Notes under the pieces: model-generated
Told to the model about the DNA's origin: nothing
Database searches by the model: none
What the model saw: only the letters and a program-made list of their open reading frames with translations
Program-made: the position numbers and the translations under genes
Part shown: positions 48,573-57,702 of the stretch, piece by piece
Numbering within the stretch: the first letter of the stretch is position 1
Layout: each line of letters starts with the position of its first letter
Source of the DNA: Caballeronia turbans
Lineage (GTDB): Bacteria > Pseudomonadota > Gammaproteobacteria > Burkholderiales > Burkholderiaceae
Length of the DNA stretch: 64,000 nucleotides
Direction of reading: 5' to 3'
Assembly: GCA_001544655.2 (NCBI GenBank)
Contig: FCOD02000003.1
Span: forward strand, 248,001-312,000

Positions 48573-49775
48573 ATGAGGCATACCGATATCGTGATCGTCG
48601 GCGCGGGGCCGGCGGGTTTGTGTCTGGCGAATGCGTTGAGCGGCGCGGATTTGTCGATCGTGCTCGTCGAGCAGCAGAGCGACGACGCGCTGCGCGAGCC
48701 CGCGTTCGACGGACGCGAGATCGCGTTGACGCAGAAATCCGTCACGTTTCTGAAGACGCTCGGCGTGTGGGCACGTATCGACGCGCACGCGAAATCGCAG
48801 CTTGCGGACGCGCGCATCTTCAACGGGTCGTCGCCGTTCGCGCTGAAGATCGGTCACGCGCTTTCGGGGCATGCCGAGCTCGGCTGGCTCGTGTCGAATC
48901 ATCTGATCCGGCGCGCGGCGTTCGATGCGGTCGGGCATCGTCGCGCGTCGGGCGCGGACATCCGCATCATCGCGTCCGAGCGCGTGATCGATATCGATAC
49001 CGATGCTTCCGGCGCGCGCGTGCGGCTCGAAAGCGGCGAGACGATCGAGGCGCAGCTCGTCGTCGCGGCGGACAGCCGTTTCTCCGCCACGCGCCGCATG
49101 CTGGGCATCGCCGCCGACATGCACGATTTCGGCAAGTCCATGCTGGTTTGCTGCATGACGCACGACGCGCCGCACGATCACGCGGCGTGGGAATGGTTCG
49201 GCCATCGGCAGACGCTCGCGCTGCTGCCGATGAATCCTGATCCGGAAACAGGCGCGCATCGGTCGTCGGTCGTGGTGACACTCGACGCGCGTGACACAGA
49301 GCGACTGAACGCGCTCGATGCCGATGCGTTCAATCGCGAAATCGAGCGACGCTTCGAGCGAAGGCTCGGGACGATGGCGTTGCGCACGACGCGGCATGTC
49401 TATCCGCTGGTGTCGGTTTATCCGAAGCGTTTCGTGGCGAAGCGTTTCGCGACGGTCGGCGATGCGGCGGTCGGCATGCATCCGGTCACGGCACATGGGT
49501 TCAATTTCGGGCTGGCGGGCATCGAGATGCTTTCACGCGGCATTGGCGATGCGCGCGCGGCGGGGCTCGATATCGCCGGCGATGCGCTGCTCGCGCGATA
49601 TGAGCAGAAGCATCGGCAGGAGACGCGGCCGCTTTATCTGATCACGCGGTTCATCACGGAGATCTATACGCGCGATTCGTTGCCCGCGCGGGTCGCGCGT
49701 GACGCGATGTTGCGCATCGGCGAAAGATTGACGCCGTTCAAGCGCGCCGTGGCGATGTCTTTGGCGGGGCGATGA
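48573..49775 (+). CDS. UbiH/UbiF/Coq6-family FAD-dependent monooxygenase
   Basis: This is a 400-residue flavin hydroxylase. The FAD motif is IVIVGAGPAGLCLANAL (residues 6-22); the GD motif is GDAAVGMHPVTAHGFNFGL. The HGFNFGL segment is typical of ubiquinone-pathway hydroxylases, so it may hydroxylate a ubiquinone precursor, though paralogs with other substrates exist. The ATG at 48573 has GACGGAAAA before it; the long upstream frame (to 47805) lies opposite the SDR gene and is not coding. Confidence 0.85.
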   Translation: MRHTDIVIVGAGPAGLCLANALSGADLSIVLVEQQSDDALREPAFDGREIALTQKSVTFLKTLGVWARIDAHAKSQLADARIFNGSSPFALKIGHALSGHAELGWLVSNHLIRRAAFDAVGHRRASGADIRIIASERVIDIDTDASGARVRLESGETIEAQLVVAADSRFSATRRMLGIAADMHDFGKSMLVCCMTHDAPHDHAAWEWFGHRQTLALLPMNPDPETGAHRSSVVVTLDARDTERLNALDADAFNREIERRFERRLGTMALRTTRHVYPLVSVYPKRFVAKRFATVGDAAVGMHPVTAHGFNFGLAGIEMLSRGIGDARAAGLDIAGDALLARYEQKHRQETRPLYLITRFITEIYTRDSLPARVARDAMLRIGERLTPFKRAVAMSLAGR

Positions 49776-49877
49776 AGGGTCGTTGCAGTAAATTCCTATA
49801 TCGTTTGGATGACTAGGGATGCTTATTGAATCGGAGTACAGTCTCGCTACTCGTAACGCTCAGACGAGGAGCAGACC

Positions 49878-50120
49878 ATGTTCAAAATCATTCAAGGAAC
49901 CTTACCGTCGAATATCGACGAGAGCGAGCTTCGGGAGCTTCAGGCGTATACCGCCCGACGCATGAAGATCGAGGCGGAAGTGCGAAGGCAGATGGGGGAG
50001 CCGGACGATGACGATAACGCAGGCTTCATCAGAGCCCTCATGAGTTTTCCGAAAATCGACTGCGACGATTCCATTTTCGATCGTCACGCCAGCACCGGAG
50101 ATTCCGATGTTTCTGGCTGA
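49878..50120 (+). CDS. Putative orphan antitoxin of a decayed PIN-toxin locus
   Basis: This is an 80-residue, charged protein (starting MFKIIQGTLPSNIDESELRE) with a strong ribosome binding site (GAGGAGCAG). I do not recognise its domain, but its last 14 bases overlap the start of a truncated PIN-type toxin frame, just as in antitoxin-toxin pairs. The Asp-rich middle and Ser/Asp C-terminus could be the toxin-binding tail. It is therefore best read as the antitoxin that remains after toxin loss. Confidence 0.5.
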   Translation: MFKIIQGTLPSNIDESELRELQAYTARRMKIEAEVRRQMGEPDDDDNAGFIRALMSFPKIDCDDSIFDRHASTGDSDVSG

Positions 50121-50139
50121 TACGAACGTCATCAACTAG
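50107..50139 (+). pseudogene. Truncated VapC/PIN-type toxin N-terminus
   Basis: A frame beginning ATG at 50107 encodes MFLADTNVIN and then stops. MFLADTNVIS is the classic start of VapC/FitB-type PIN ribonucleases, with the first catalytic Asp. Nothing of the remaining 120 or so residues follows; the convergent thiolase gene ends at 50187. The toxin is lost. Confidence 0.55.
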
Positions 50140-50186
50140 CAACCGCGCCGGCCCCGGCACCCGGCACCCGGACCGGCCCGCGGCAC

Positions 50187-51380
50187 TCAAACCAGTTCCA
50201 CGCCCATCGCGGTCGCTTCGCCGCCGCCAATACACAAACTCGCGACGCCACGCTTCAGCCCGCGCGACTTCAACGCGCCGAGCAACGTCACCAGAATCCG
50301 CGCCCCCGAAGCCCCGATAGGATGCCCGAGCGCACACGCGCCGCCATTCACGTTGACCTTGTCGTGAGGCAGATCGTGCTCGCGCATCGCGGCCATCGTC
50401 ACGACGGCGAACGCTTCGTTGATTTCATACAGATCGACATCGCTCGCGCGCCAGCCGTTCTTCTCGAAGAGCCTGTTGATCGCACCGACGGGCGCCGTCG
50501 TGAACAACGCGGGCTGCTGCGCAAACGTGCTGTGCCCGACGACGCGCGCAATCGGATACACACCGAGACGTTTCGCCGTCGACTCGCGCATCATCACGAG
50601 CGCCGCCGCGCCATCCGAAATGGACGACGAATTGGCCGCCGTCACCGTCCCGTCCTTGGCAAACGCGGGCTTGAGCGACGGAATCTTGTCGATGTTGGCC
50701 TTGAACGGCTGCTCGTCGCGATCGACGACCGTATCGCCTTTTTTGCCCGGCACGGTGACCGCCGCGATCTCCCACTTGAACGAGCCGTCTTCGTTCGCCC
50801 GTTGCGCGCGCCGCAGCGATTCGACTGCGAACGCATCCTGCGACTCGCGTGAGAACGCATACGACGATGCGCATTGCTCCGCGAACGTTCCCATCAGGCG
50901 GCCCTTCTCGTACGCGTCTTCGAGGCCGTCGAGGAACATGTGATCCAGCACCTGACCGTGGCCCATGCGCATGCCGCCGCGTGCCTTCGGCAAAAGATAC
51001 GGCGCGTTCGTCATGCTTTCCATGCCGCCCGCGACGATCGCATCGACCGATCCGGCGAGCAGCATGTCATGCGCGAACATCGCGGCGCGCATGCCGGAGC
51101 CGCACATCTTGTTGATCGTCGTGCAGCCGGTCGACAGCGGCAGCCCCGCGCCGAGTGCAGCCTGACGCGCGGGCGCCTGGCCCTGGCCGGCGGGCAGCAC
51201 GCAACCCATGATCGCCTCGTCGATCTGCTCGGGTTTCACACCCGCGCGCTCGACTGCGGCCTTGACCGCCGCAGCGCCGAGCTCTGCCGCGGTCAGCGAC
51301 GCGAAATCGCCCTGAAACGCCGCCATTGGCGTGCGCGCCGCCGATACGATGACGACGGGATCGGTTTGTGTCTCACTCAT
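50187..51380 (-). CDS. Acetyl-CoA C-acyltransferase (thiolase)
   Basis: This is a 397-residue thiolase. The acyl-accepting Cys93 is in NKMCGSGM; the His is in GGACALGHPIGASG and the second Cys in SLCIGGGEA. The layout fits biosynthetic acetoacetyl-CoA thiolases or the final step of isoleucine and fatty acid breakdown. The start overlaps the carbonic anhydrase stop by eight bases, so it is co-translated with the aceK-carbonic anhydrase run. That context suggests acetyl-CoA metabolism. Confidence 0.92.
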   Translation of the reverse strand: MSETQTDPVVIVSAARTPMAAFQGDFASLTAAELGAAAVKAAVERAGVKPEQIDEAIMGCVLPAGQGQAPARQAALGAGLPLSTGCTTINKMCGSGMRAAMFAHDMLLAGSVDAIVAGGMESMTNAPYLLPKARGGMRMGHGQVLDHMFLDGLEDAYEKGRLMGTFAEQCASSYAFSRESQDAFAVESLRRAQRANEDGSFKWEIAAVTVPGKKGDTVVDRDEQPFKANIDKIPSLKPAFAKDGTVTAANSSSISDGAAALVMMRESTAKRLGVYPIARVVGHSTFAQQPALFTTAPVGAINRLFEKNGWRASDVDLYEINEAFAVVTMAAMREHDLPHDKVNVNGGACALGHPIGASGARILVTLLGALKSRGLKRGVASLCIGGGEATAMGVELV

Positions 51381-52155
51381 GTTTCAACTCCTTGATGACG
51401 CCTTGAATAACGGCGGGAATATCGCCCAGACGCGCCGCATCGGACGCGAGTACATCGTTCTCCGCGGAATGCGCGCCGCTTCGGCTCATCGCGGCAATGC
51501 ACGACTGATACACCGGATCGATCTCATCCGATGCGCCGATCATCATGCCCATGTTGCGCAGGCGGCCATCGTGCACGCCGTAGGTCCAGCCGTGCACGGT
51601 GAGTTCCTGACCGCGCGCCCATGCATCGTTGACGACGGTCGTGCGGCATACATTGATGGTCTGCTCGATCGTGTTCAGCTCCACGAGACGGCGATGCCGC
51701 GCGTCGCCCATCGGCCATTCGTCGAGCAGCCCGGCGTGCTTCTCGCGCACGTCTTCGACATGGCGCAGCCAGTTGTCCGCGAGACCGACGCGCCGCCCGA
51801 CGAGTGCCGCGCCCACGCCTGAGCAACCGTAATGGCCGACGACCATGATGTGCTTCACCTTCAGCAGATCGACGGCGAACTGGATGACCGAAAGACAGTT
51901 GAGGTCCGAGTGCACGACCACGTTCGCGATGTTTCTGTGCACGAACACTTCGCCCGGCGGCAGGCCGATGATTTCGTTGGCGGGCACGCGCGAGTCTGCG
52001 CAACCGATCCACAGATATTCCGGCGTCTGCTGATGCGCGAGACGCTGGAAGAAGTCGGCGTCCTCGGCGAGCTTGCGCTGAACCCATTCCTGATTGTTGG
52101 CGAACAGGTGAGCAAGCGGAGTCGAGGTTTCGTTGTTGTCGGAAGTAGGGTTCAT
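51373..52155 (-). CDS. can: Beta-class carbonic anhydrase
   Basis: This is a 260-residue beta-carbonic anhydrase that interconverts CO2 and bicarbonate. Zinc ligands are Cys52, His108 and Cys111; the catalytic Asp-Arg pair is in CADSRVP (Asp54, Arg56). The C-terminal tail is about 40 residues longer than that of E. coli Can. It lies 29 bases after aceK and overlaps the thiolase start. Confidence 0.92.
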   Translation of the reverse strand: MNPTSDNNETSTPLAHLFANNQEWVQRKLAEDADFFQRLAHQQTPEYLWIGCADSRVPANEIIGLPPGEVFVHRNIANVVVHSDLNCLSVIQFAVDLLKVKHIMVVGHYGCSGVGAALVGRRVGLADNWLRHVEDVREKHAGLLDEWPMGDARHRRLVELNTIEQTINVCRTTVVNDAWARGQELTVHGWTYGVHDGRLRNMGMMIGASDEIDPVYQSCIAAMSRSGAHSAENDVLASDAARLGDIPAVIQGVIKELKHE

Positions 52156-52184
52156 GTTCGAAAGTCAAAGCGGGACGGCGCGCG

Positions 52185-53987
52185 TCAGGCGGCGCGCGCG
52201 TCGTGTCGGCCGGACTCGTCGAAGCGCTCCGGATAACGGATGCAGAATCGGACGTCCCGGTCATAGGGAAAGAAATCGGCGAGTTCGCCGCGCTGCAGTT
52301 GTTCCTTGTAGCGCTGCCAGAGCGCGGGATCGAAAAAATCCGCGTGATGGCGCATGAACGCCTCGCGCACGCGCGGATCGCCGAGCAGAAATGTGCCGTA
52401 CGTTTCGGGAAAGATATCGTGCGGCCCGACGGTATACCACGGTTCGCCCGACAGCTCGTCTTCCTCATTGCGCGGCGGCGGCACGCGGCGCACGTTGCAG
52501 TCGGTCAGATACTCGATTTCGTCGTAGTCGTAGAACACCACGCGACCGTGCCGCGTCACGCCGAAGTTCTTGTACAGCATGTCGCCGGGGAAGATGTTGG
52601 CCTGGATCAGCTGCTTGATCGCATCGCCGTATTCCTTGATGCCGTGATCGACTTCGTCATCGCTTCCGTCTTTCAGAAAGAGATTCAGCGGCACCATGCG
52701 GCGCTCGATATACACGTGCCGGATGACGAGATTGTCGCCTTCGTACTCGATCATCGACGGCGCTTCCTTCTCCAGTTCGCGGATGAGCGCGTCGTCGAGG
52801 CGCGCGACGGGCAGCGCGACGCTCGAATATTCGAGCGTGTCGGCCATGCGGCCCAGGCGATCGTGACGCTTCACGAGCTGATACTTGTCCTGGATCTTCT
52901 GCCGCGTGGTTTCCTTCGGCGGCGGAAACGCGTCCTTGATGAGCTTGAACACATAAGGAAACGACGGCAGCGTGAAGACGATCATCACGAGCCCTTTGAT
53001 GCCGGGCGCGACGATGAACTTATCGCTCGAATGCGACAGATGATGCAGCAAGTCGCGATAGAAATCGTTCTTGCCCTGCTTCTGCAAGCCGAGCGACGTA
53101 TAGATTTCGGCCTTCGGTTTGCGCGGCATGATCGTGCTCAGGAACTGCACATACGCCGATGGCACTTCCATATCGACCAGAAAATACGAGTGCGAGAAGC
53201 TGAAGATAATGAGCACCTGCTCGCGCGACAGCAGCACGGTGTCGAGCGCGAGCAGCCCGGGCGACGTGTGCCGGATGGCGATGGCGAAGGGCAGCAGCGC
53301 ATCGCCGTTGATGACGCGCCCGACGATATACGCCGCCTTGTTCCGGAAGAACAGCGACGACAGCACATGAATCTGAAAATTCGGCGCGGGCGTGATATCG
53401 CCGAAAGCATCGCGCATCGCCTGTATCACGCATTGCACGTCGCGCTGCAAGTCTTCGAACGGCGGATCGAGCTGAAAATTCGTGACGACGCGCTCGAGCG
53501 TCGCGGCGAGGCCGTCCTTCTGCGGGTAATACGCGCGATAGGTGGGCTTCGCGGCGGGTTCATCGTTTTCGATGTATTCGGTCGAGATTGCCGGCCGCAC
53601 GAAGATGAAATCGTTGTTGAAGTACGAGCGATGCAGGATCTTGCAGCACACGGAATTGAAGAACGTCTCCGCGCATTCGGGCTGGCGGTGCGTCGTCAGC
53701 AAGCCGATGTAGTGCAGCTTGATTTGCTGCCACACGTCGTCGTCGATGTTCTCGGCGTCGTATTCGTCTTCGAGCAGCGTCACGCATTCGGCGACGCGAT
53801 CGTCATACGATGCAATGCGCTCGCGCGCCAGTTGCTGCACCGCGAGCCATTCGCCGCGCTCGAACAGACCCTTCGCCTTGATCGCGGCGTCCCGGAACAC
53901 GCGGTAGTGATGCTCGAAGCCTTCGAGTATCGTCTGCGCGACATCGAAGCCGATTTGCGACGAGAGCAGCTTGGGGAAATGATTCAT
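52185..53987 (-). CDS. aceK: Isocitrate dehydrogenase kinase/phosphatase
   Basis: AceK reversibly phosphorylates isocitrate dehydrogenase and so sends carbon to the glyoxylate shunt when acetate or fatty acids are used. The 600-residue protein has the N-terminal regulatory helices and the C-terminal kinase domain. [20 protein letters not shown] and [17 protein letters not shown]-like [17 protein letters not shown] are family motifs. It follows the LiuR-type regulator gene by 32 bases, and no aceA or aceB is in the window. Confidence 0.95.
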   Translation of the reverse strand: MNHFPKLLSSQIGFDVAQTILEGFEHHYRVFRDAAIKAKGLFERGEWLAVQQLARERIASYDDRVAECVTLLEDEYDAENIDDDVWQQIKLHYIGLLTTHRQPECAETFFNSVCCKILHRSYFNNDFIFVRPAISTEYIENDEPAAKPTYRAYYPQKDGLAATLERVVTNFQLDPPFEDLQRDVQCVIQAMRDAFGDITPAPNFQIHVLSSLFFRNKAAYIVGRVINGDALLPFAIAIRHTSPGLLALDTVLLSREQVLIIFSFSHSYFLVDMEVPSAYVQFLSTIMPRKPKAEIYTSLGLQKQGKNDFYRDLLHHLSHSSDKFIVAPGIKGLVMIVFTLPSFPYVFKLIKDAFPPPKETTRQKIQDKYQLVKRHDRLGRMADTLEYSSVALPVARLDDALIRELEKEAPSMIEYEGDNLVIRHVYIERRMVPLNLFLKDGSDDEVDHGIKEYGDAIKQLIQANIFPGDMLYKNFGVTRHGRVVFYDYDEIEYLTDCNVRRVPPPRNEEDELSGEPWYTVGPHDIFPETYGTFLLGDPRVREAFMRHHADFFDPALWQRYKEQLQRGELADFFPYDRDVRFCIRYPERFDESGRHDARAA

Positions 53988-54019
53988 GTCGACCCTGCGC
54001 TTCGGGTGGGGCAGTCACG

Positions 54020-54442
54020 TCATGCCGCTTTGGGTTTGCGCGCGCGCTTTTCCGTTCCTGCTGCGATCAGCGCGCGGCCTTGTTCCTCATACGCGGCGAG
54101 CTCGGTGAGCGTCGTGTTCAGGTCTTCGAGCTGACGTTCGAGCACCTCGCGATGCGCCGCGATCGTATCGACGAACGCTTGCAATTGCGTGGTCGAGCCG
54201 GTCGGCGAGTCATAGAGATCGAGCAGCGTGCGGATTTCCGACAGCGTGAAGCCGAGCCGCTTGCCGCGCAGCGTGAGCTTGAGGCGCGTACGGTCGCGCG
54301 GCGAATACACGCGCCGCAGGCCGTTCGAGCCTTCGCGCTTCGGCGCGAGCAGGCCCTGATCTTCGTAGAAGCGAATCGCACGCGGTGTGATGTCGAATTC
54401 GCGCGACAGTTCGGTGATCGTGTAGTGCGTCGGCTGAGTCAT
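54020..54442 (-). CDS. liuR: MerR-family regulator, LiuR type
   Basis: This is a 140-residue regulator with the N-terminal winged HTH (YTITELSREFDITPRAIRFY) and a C-terminal coiled-coil helix (AFVDTIAAHREVLERQLEDL). The sequence and the position next to aceK fit LiuR, which in Proteobacteria controls branched-chain amino acid breakdown. A LiuR-like palindrome lies in the divergent intergenic region. The ATG at 54442 is chosen by family; the ribosome binding site is weak and the frame is open to 54472. Confidence 0.82.
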   Translation of the reverse strand: MTQPTHYTITELSREFDITPRAIRFYEDQGLLAPKREGSNGLRRVYSPRDRTRLKLTLRGKRLGFTLSEIRTLLDLYDSPTGSTTQLQAFVDTIAAHREVLERQLEDLNTTLTELAAYEEQGRALIAAGTEKRARKPKAA

Positions 54443-54486
54443 CGCGGGCCGGCAGCGCAAATGCGCGCGCAACGTTAGAATGGATG

Positions 54487-54502
54487 TTTACGTTATCGTC
54501 AA
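54487..54502. promoter_or_regulatory. LiuR-like operator
   Basis: TTTACGTTATCGTCAA is an imperfect palindrome close to the known LiuR box TTTACGTTAACGTAAA. It lies between liuR and the divergent metallo-hydrolase gene, where it would act on both promoters. Confidence 0.62.
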
Positions 54503-54547
54503 CTTCGCTAAATTGCAACGCGGCGCAAACCCGGAGACACGGACCGA

Positions 54548-55621
54548 ATGAACGCACTCGAACACCAGCTCGATTATGTTTTCGCCGACGCGCTGCCCGA
54601 ATCGGGCGGTGTCAAGGAAGTGGCGCCGGGCGTTTTCTGGCTGCGCATGCCGTTGCCGTTCGCGCTCGATCACATCAATCTCTGGCTGCTGCGCGACGAG
54701 ATCGACGGCGTGAAGGGCTGGACCGTGATCGACTGCGGCATTTCGAACGACACCATCCGAGCGAACTGGGAGCGTGTGTTCGACACCGTGCTCGATGGCC
54801 TGCCCGTGCTGCGCGTGATCGTCACGCATTGCCATCCGGACCATCTGGGCCTTGCCGACTGGATCTGCAACGGCGGCGACAAAAAGCGCTGGAACGTGCG
54901 CCTGTGGATTTCGCTGGGCGAATACGCAATGGGCCGCGTGATGGCCGCCGGCGACGGCTCCAACGCCGGCGGAGAGCGCGCGGCGGCGCATTTTGCCGCG
55001 CACGGCCTGACCGACGAAGCCTCGCTCGATGCCTTGCGCAAGCGCGACAGCTACTACCCGACGCTCGTGCCGTCGATGCCCGCCGAATACCGGCGCATCC
55101 GCAACGGCGATGTCATCCGTATCGGCACGCGCAATTGGGAAGTGGTGTCGGGCTACGGGCATTCGCCGGAGCATAGCGCGCTCTTCTGCGCGGCCGACAC
55201 GCTGCTCATTTCCGGCGACATGGTTCTGCCGCGCATCTCGACGAACGTGTCCGTGTTCGCGGTCGAGCCGGAAGGCAATCCGCTCGCGTTGTATCTGGAA
55301 TCGCTCGGCCGCTATGAGACGATGCCCGCCGATACGCTCGCGCTGCCATCGCACGGCAAGCCGTTTCGCGGCGTGCAGACGCGCATCGGGCAATTACGCG
55401 AGCATCATCGCGCGCGGCTCGCGGAGGTGCGCGAGGCGTGCGCACTGAAACCGTGCAGCGCCGCGGATATCGTGCCGATCATGTTCAAGCGAAAGCTCGA
55501 CATTCATCAGATGACATTCGCGCTCGGCGAAGCACTCGCGCATCTGAATCTGCTCTGGCTCGATGGCACGTTGAGGCGCGAAACCGGCGATGACGGCGTG
55601 ATCCGCTTTTCGCCGGTTTGA
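54548..55621 (+). CDS. Metallo-beta-lactamase-fold hydrolase
   Basis: This is a 357-residue MBL-fold protein with the metal motif THCHPDHLG (Cys in place of the usual first variable residue), GYGHSPEHSALFC and ALPSHGKPF. The C-terminal 90 residues are a helical domain. These proteins may act on acyl-CoA or similar thioesters. It is divergent from liuR and shares the LiuR-like site, which suggests control by branched-chain amino acid or acyl-CoA breakdown. Confidence 0.82.
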   Translation: MNALEHQLDYVFADALPESGGVKEVAPGVFWLRMPLPFALDHINLWLLRDEIDGVKGWTVIDCGISNDTIRANWERVFDTVLDGLPVLRVIVTHCHPDHLGLADWICNGGDKKRWNVRLWISLGEYAMGRVMAAGDGSNAGGERAAAHFAAHGLTDEASLDALRKRDSYYPTLVPSMPAEYRRIRNGDVIRIGTRNWEVVSGYGHSPEHSALFCAADTLLISGDMVLPRISTNVSVFAVEPEGNPLALYLESLGRYETMPADTLALPSHGKPFRGVQTRIGQLREHHRARLAEVREACALKPCSAADIVPIMFKRKLDIHQMTFALGEALAHLNLLWLDGTLRRETGDDGVIRFSPV

Positions 55622-55632
55622 CATTGCGGTAG

Positions 55633-57228
55633 TTACTGCACGGAAACGCCGCCGAAGTTCACGCGCCCGAACGGACTCACGTTATAGCCGCTGACGTTCG
55701 CACGCGTGAGCGCCGCAGCCGTCGGATAGACGAGCGGAATCCACAGCGCCTGGTCGTGGATGATCTTCTGCGCATCGACATAGGCCTTGGTGCGCTGCGC
55801 GACATCGGGCGTCGATTTGCCGTCGGCGATGAGCTTGTCTAGCCGGCTGTCGCAGTAGCGCGCGAAGTTGATGCCCGACTTCACCGCATTGCAACTGAAG
55901 AGCGGCGACATGTAGTTGTCGGGGTCGCCGTTATCGCCGGCCCAGCCCATGAACAGCATGTCATGCTGACCTTGCTTCGCCTCCTTGATCAGTTCGCCCC
56001 ACTCGATCACCTTGACCTGCGCCTTCACGCCGATCTTCGCGAGGTCGGCCTGCAGCAATTCGGCGCCGGCTTTCGGATTCGGATTCAGCACGCTGCCGTT
56101 CGGGCGCACCCAGATGGTCGTGTCGAAACCGTTCGGGAAGCCTGCGTCGGCGAGCAGTTTCTTCGCATCGGCGGATGAATACTTGTACGCCGCGATGGTC
56201 TTGTCGTAGCTCCACGTGTTGGGCGGATACGGATTCACGGCGGGCGTGGCCGTATTGTCGAACACGGTCTTCATGTACGTCGTGCGATCGAAAGCCATGT
56301 TGATCGCCTGACGCACCTTCGGGTTATCGAGCGGCTTCTTCTGCGTATTGAGCGCGACGAACGCCGTCATGAACGCGGGGGCTTCGCTGACTTTCAGCGA
56401 CTTGTCCTTTTTCGCGTCGAGCACGTCCTGCGGCTTCGGCGACAGCGCGATCTGGCATTCGCCCGCCTTGATCTTCTGCGCGCGCACGGACGCATCCGGC
56501 GTGATCGCGTAGATCAGGCGATCGACCTTCGGCTTCGGACCCCAGTACGCCGGATTGACGTCGTAGCGGATCACCGAATCCTTCGTGTAGCTCTTCAGCA
56601 CGAACGGGCCGGTGCCGATGGGCTTGCTGTTCAGATCGTTTTGCTGGTTCGCCTTCAGCAGCTTGTCCGCGTATTCGGATGAATAGATCGATGCGAAGCC
56701 CATCGTGAGAATCGGCACGAAGGTCGCGTTCGGCTCGTTGAGCTCGAATTTCACTGTATGGTCATCGACTTTCGATACGGCCTTGATGAGCTTCACGAGG
56801 CCCATCGACTGCGCGTGCGGAAAGCCGCTCGCGCCCGCCACTTTGTGCCACGGATTGCTGTCCGACAGCATGCGCTCGAACGTGAAGACGACATCGTCGG
56901 CGCCGAGCGGGCGCGTCGGTTTGAAGTAATCGGTCGTCTGGAACTGGACGTTCGGACGCAGATGGAACGTGTAAGTCAGGCCATCGCTGCTCACGTCCCA
57001 CTTTTCCGCGAGCGAAGGCGCGACCTTCTTCGCGGCTTCGTCGTAAGAGACGAGCGTATTGAAGACGACATCCGCCGACGCATTGGTCGTCACGAGCGAA
57101 TTGAATTGCACGACATCGAAGCCGTCCGGGCTCGATTCGGTGCAGACGGTGAGCGGCTTGCTCATCGCGATTGTCGGCGCGGCGAGGATGGATACGGCCG
57201 CTGCCGCGGCGAGAAGTTTCAGGCGCAT
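55633..57228 (-). CDS. dppA: Dipeptide/oligopeptide ABC transporter substrate-binding protein
   Basis: This is a 531-residue periplasmic binding protein of the SBP_bac_5 family. A signal peptide ends near AMS (residue 23). The mature part starts KPLTVCTESSPDGFDVVQFN, as in DppA. GGNGDPDNYMSPLFSC-like GDNGDPDNYMSPLFSC (with Cys near residue 440) and HDQALWIPLVYP are family features. It binds dipeptides or haem in E. coli. No dppBCDF genes are nearby, so permease partners must lie elsewhere. The ATG has GGGAGATCTC before it; the longer frame to 57663 is rejected. Confidence 0.9.
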   Translation of the reverse strand: MRLKLLAAAAAVSILAAPTIAMSKPLTVCTESSPDGFDVVQFNSLVTTNASADVVFNTLVSYDEAAKKVAPSLAEKWDVSSDGLTYTFHLRPNVQFQTTDYFKPTRPLGADDVVFTFERMLSDSNPWHKVAGASGFPHAQSMGLVKLIKAVSKVDDHTVKFELNEPNATFVPILTMGFASIYSSEYADKLLKANQQNDLNSKPIGTGPFVLKSYTKDSVIRYDVNPAYWGPKPKVDRLIYAITPDASVRAQKIKAGECQIALSPKPQDVLDAKKDKSLKVSEAPAFMTAFVALNTQKKPLDNPKVRQAINMAFDRTTYMKTVFDNTATPAVNPYPPNTWSYDKTIAAYKYSSADAKKLLADAGFPNGFDTTIWVRPNGSVLNPNPKAGAELLQADLAKIGVKAQVKVIEWGELIKEAKQGQHDMLFMGWAGDNGDPDNYMSPLFSCNAVKSGINFARYCDSRLDKLIADGKSTPDVAQRTKAYVDAQKIIHDQALWIPLVYPTAAALTRANVSGYNVSPFGRVNFGGVSVQ

Positions 57229-57439
57229 GAGATCTCCCGTGACCTTGCGGTCACACAACGTTTGGTTCTTGTTGCAGTCTTGTAGGATCGCTTGGGCGCG
57301 CGCAGCAAGCGACGCGCCCGGCGCGGCCAGATTACCGAATGCACTCGGCGCCGACAACGATTCGATCGGCATACGCATATTCATGACGGTTCTGTCCCGT
57401 GCATGCGCGGCTTGCCGAAATCGGGCGCAACGGGCTAAA

Positions 57440-57555
57440 CTTGCGCCGTCTTTGGGGAGTAGCCTTCCTTCGCGAGCGAAGGAGAACGCGTCAACATCCT
57501 CGGCCCTGCTGCCGTGGCGCGTTCGACCGGAACGGTTTGGCGAGACCATCGATGC
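57440..57555 (+). promoter_or_regulatory. yybP-ykoY (Mn2+) riboswitch aptamer
   Basis: The three conserved blocks of the manganese-sensing yybP-ykoY aptamer are present in order: GGGGAGTAGC (57454-57463), CGTCAACATCCTC (57489-57501) and GGCGAGACCA (57539-57548). A strong stem (57466-57473 with 57476-57483) joins the first two blocks. The aptamer lies 150 bases upstream of the cation exchanger gene. Confidence 0.85.
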
Positions 57556-57656
57556 GCTATGTCGTTCTTGGTCGGACGGCGCGTGGCGCATCGTGGTTCG
57601 CTCGACGTCCGGCCGTGGAATTATCGTGTCCCTACAACTACAACATCCCTGTCTTT

Positions 57657-57677
57657 CGCGCACGCTTGCGCGCTTTT
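57657..57677 (+). terminator. Candidate riboswitch terminator
   Basis: A 6-bp stem (57657-57662 with 57667-57672) and a four-base loop are followed by CTTTTCGC. It lies between the Mn2+ aptamer and the exchanger start and may be the expression platform; control of translation is the alternative. Confidence 0.5.
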
Positions 57678-57702
57678 CGCATAGTTCGATGCGAGGTGCC
57701 GC

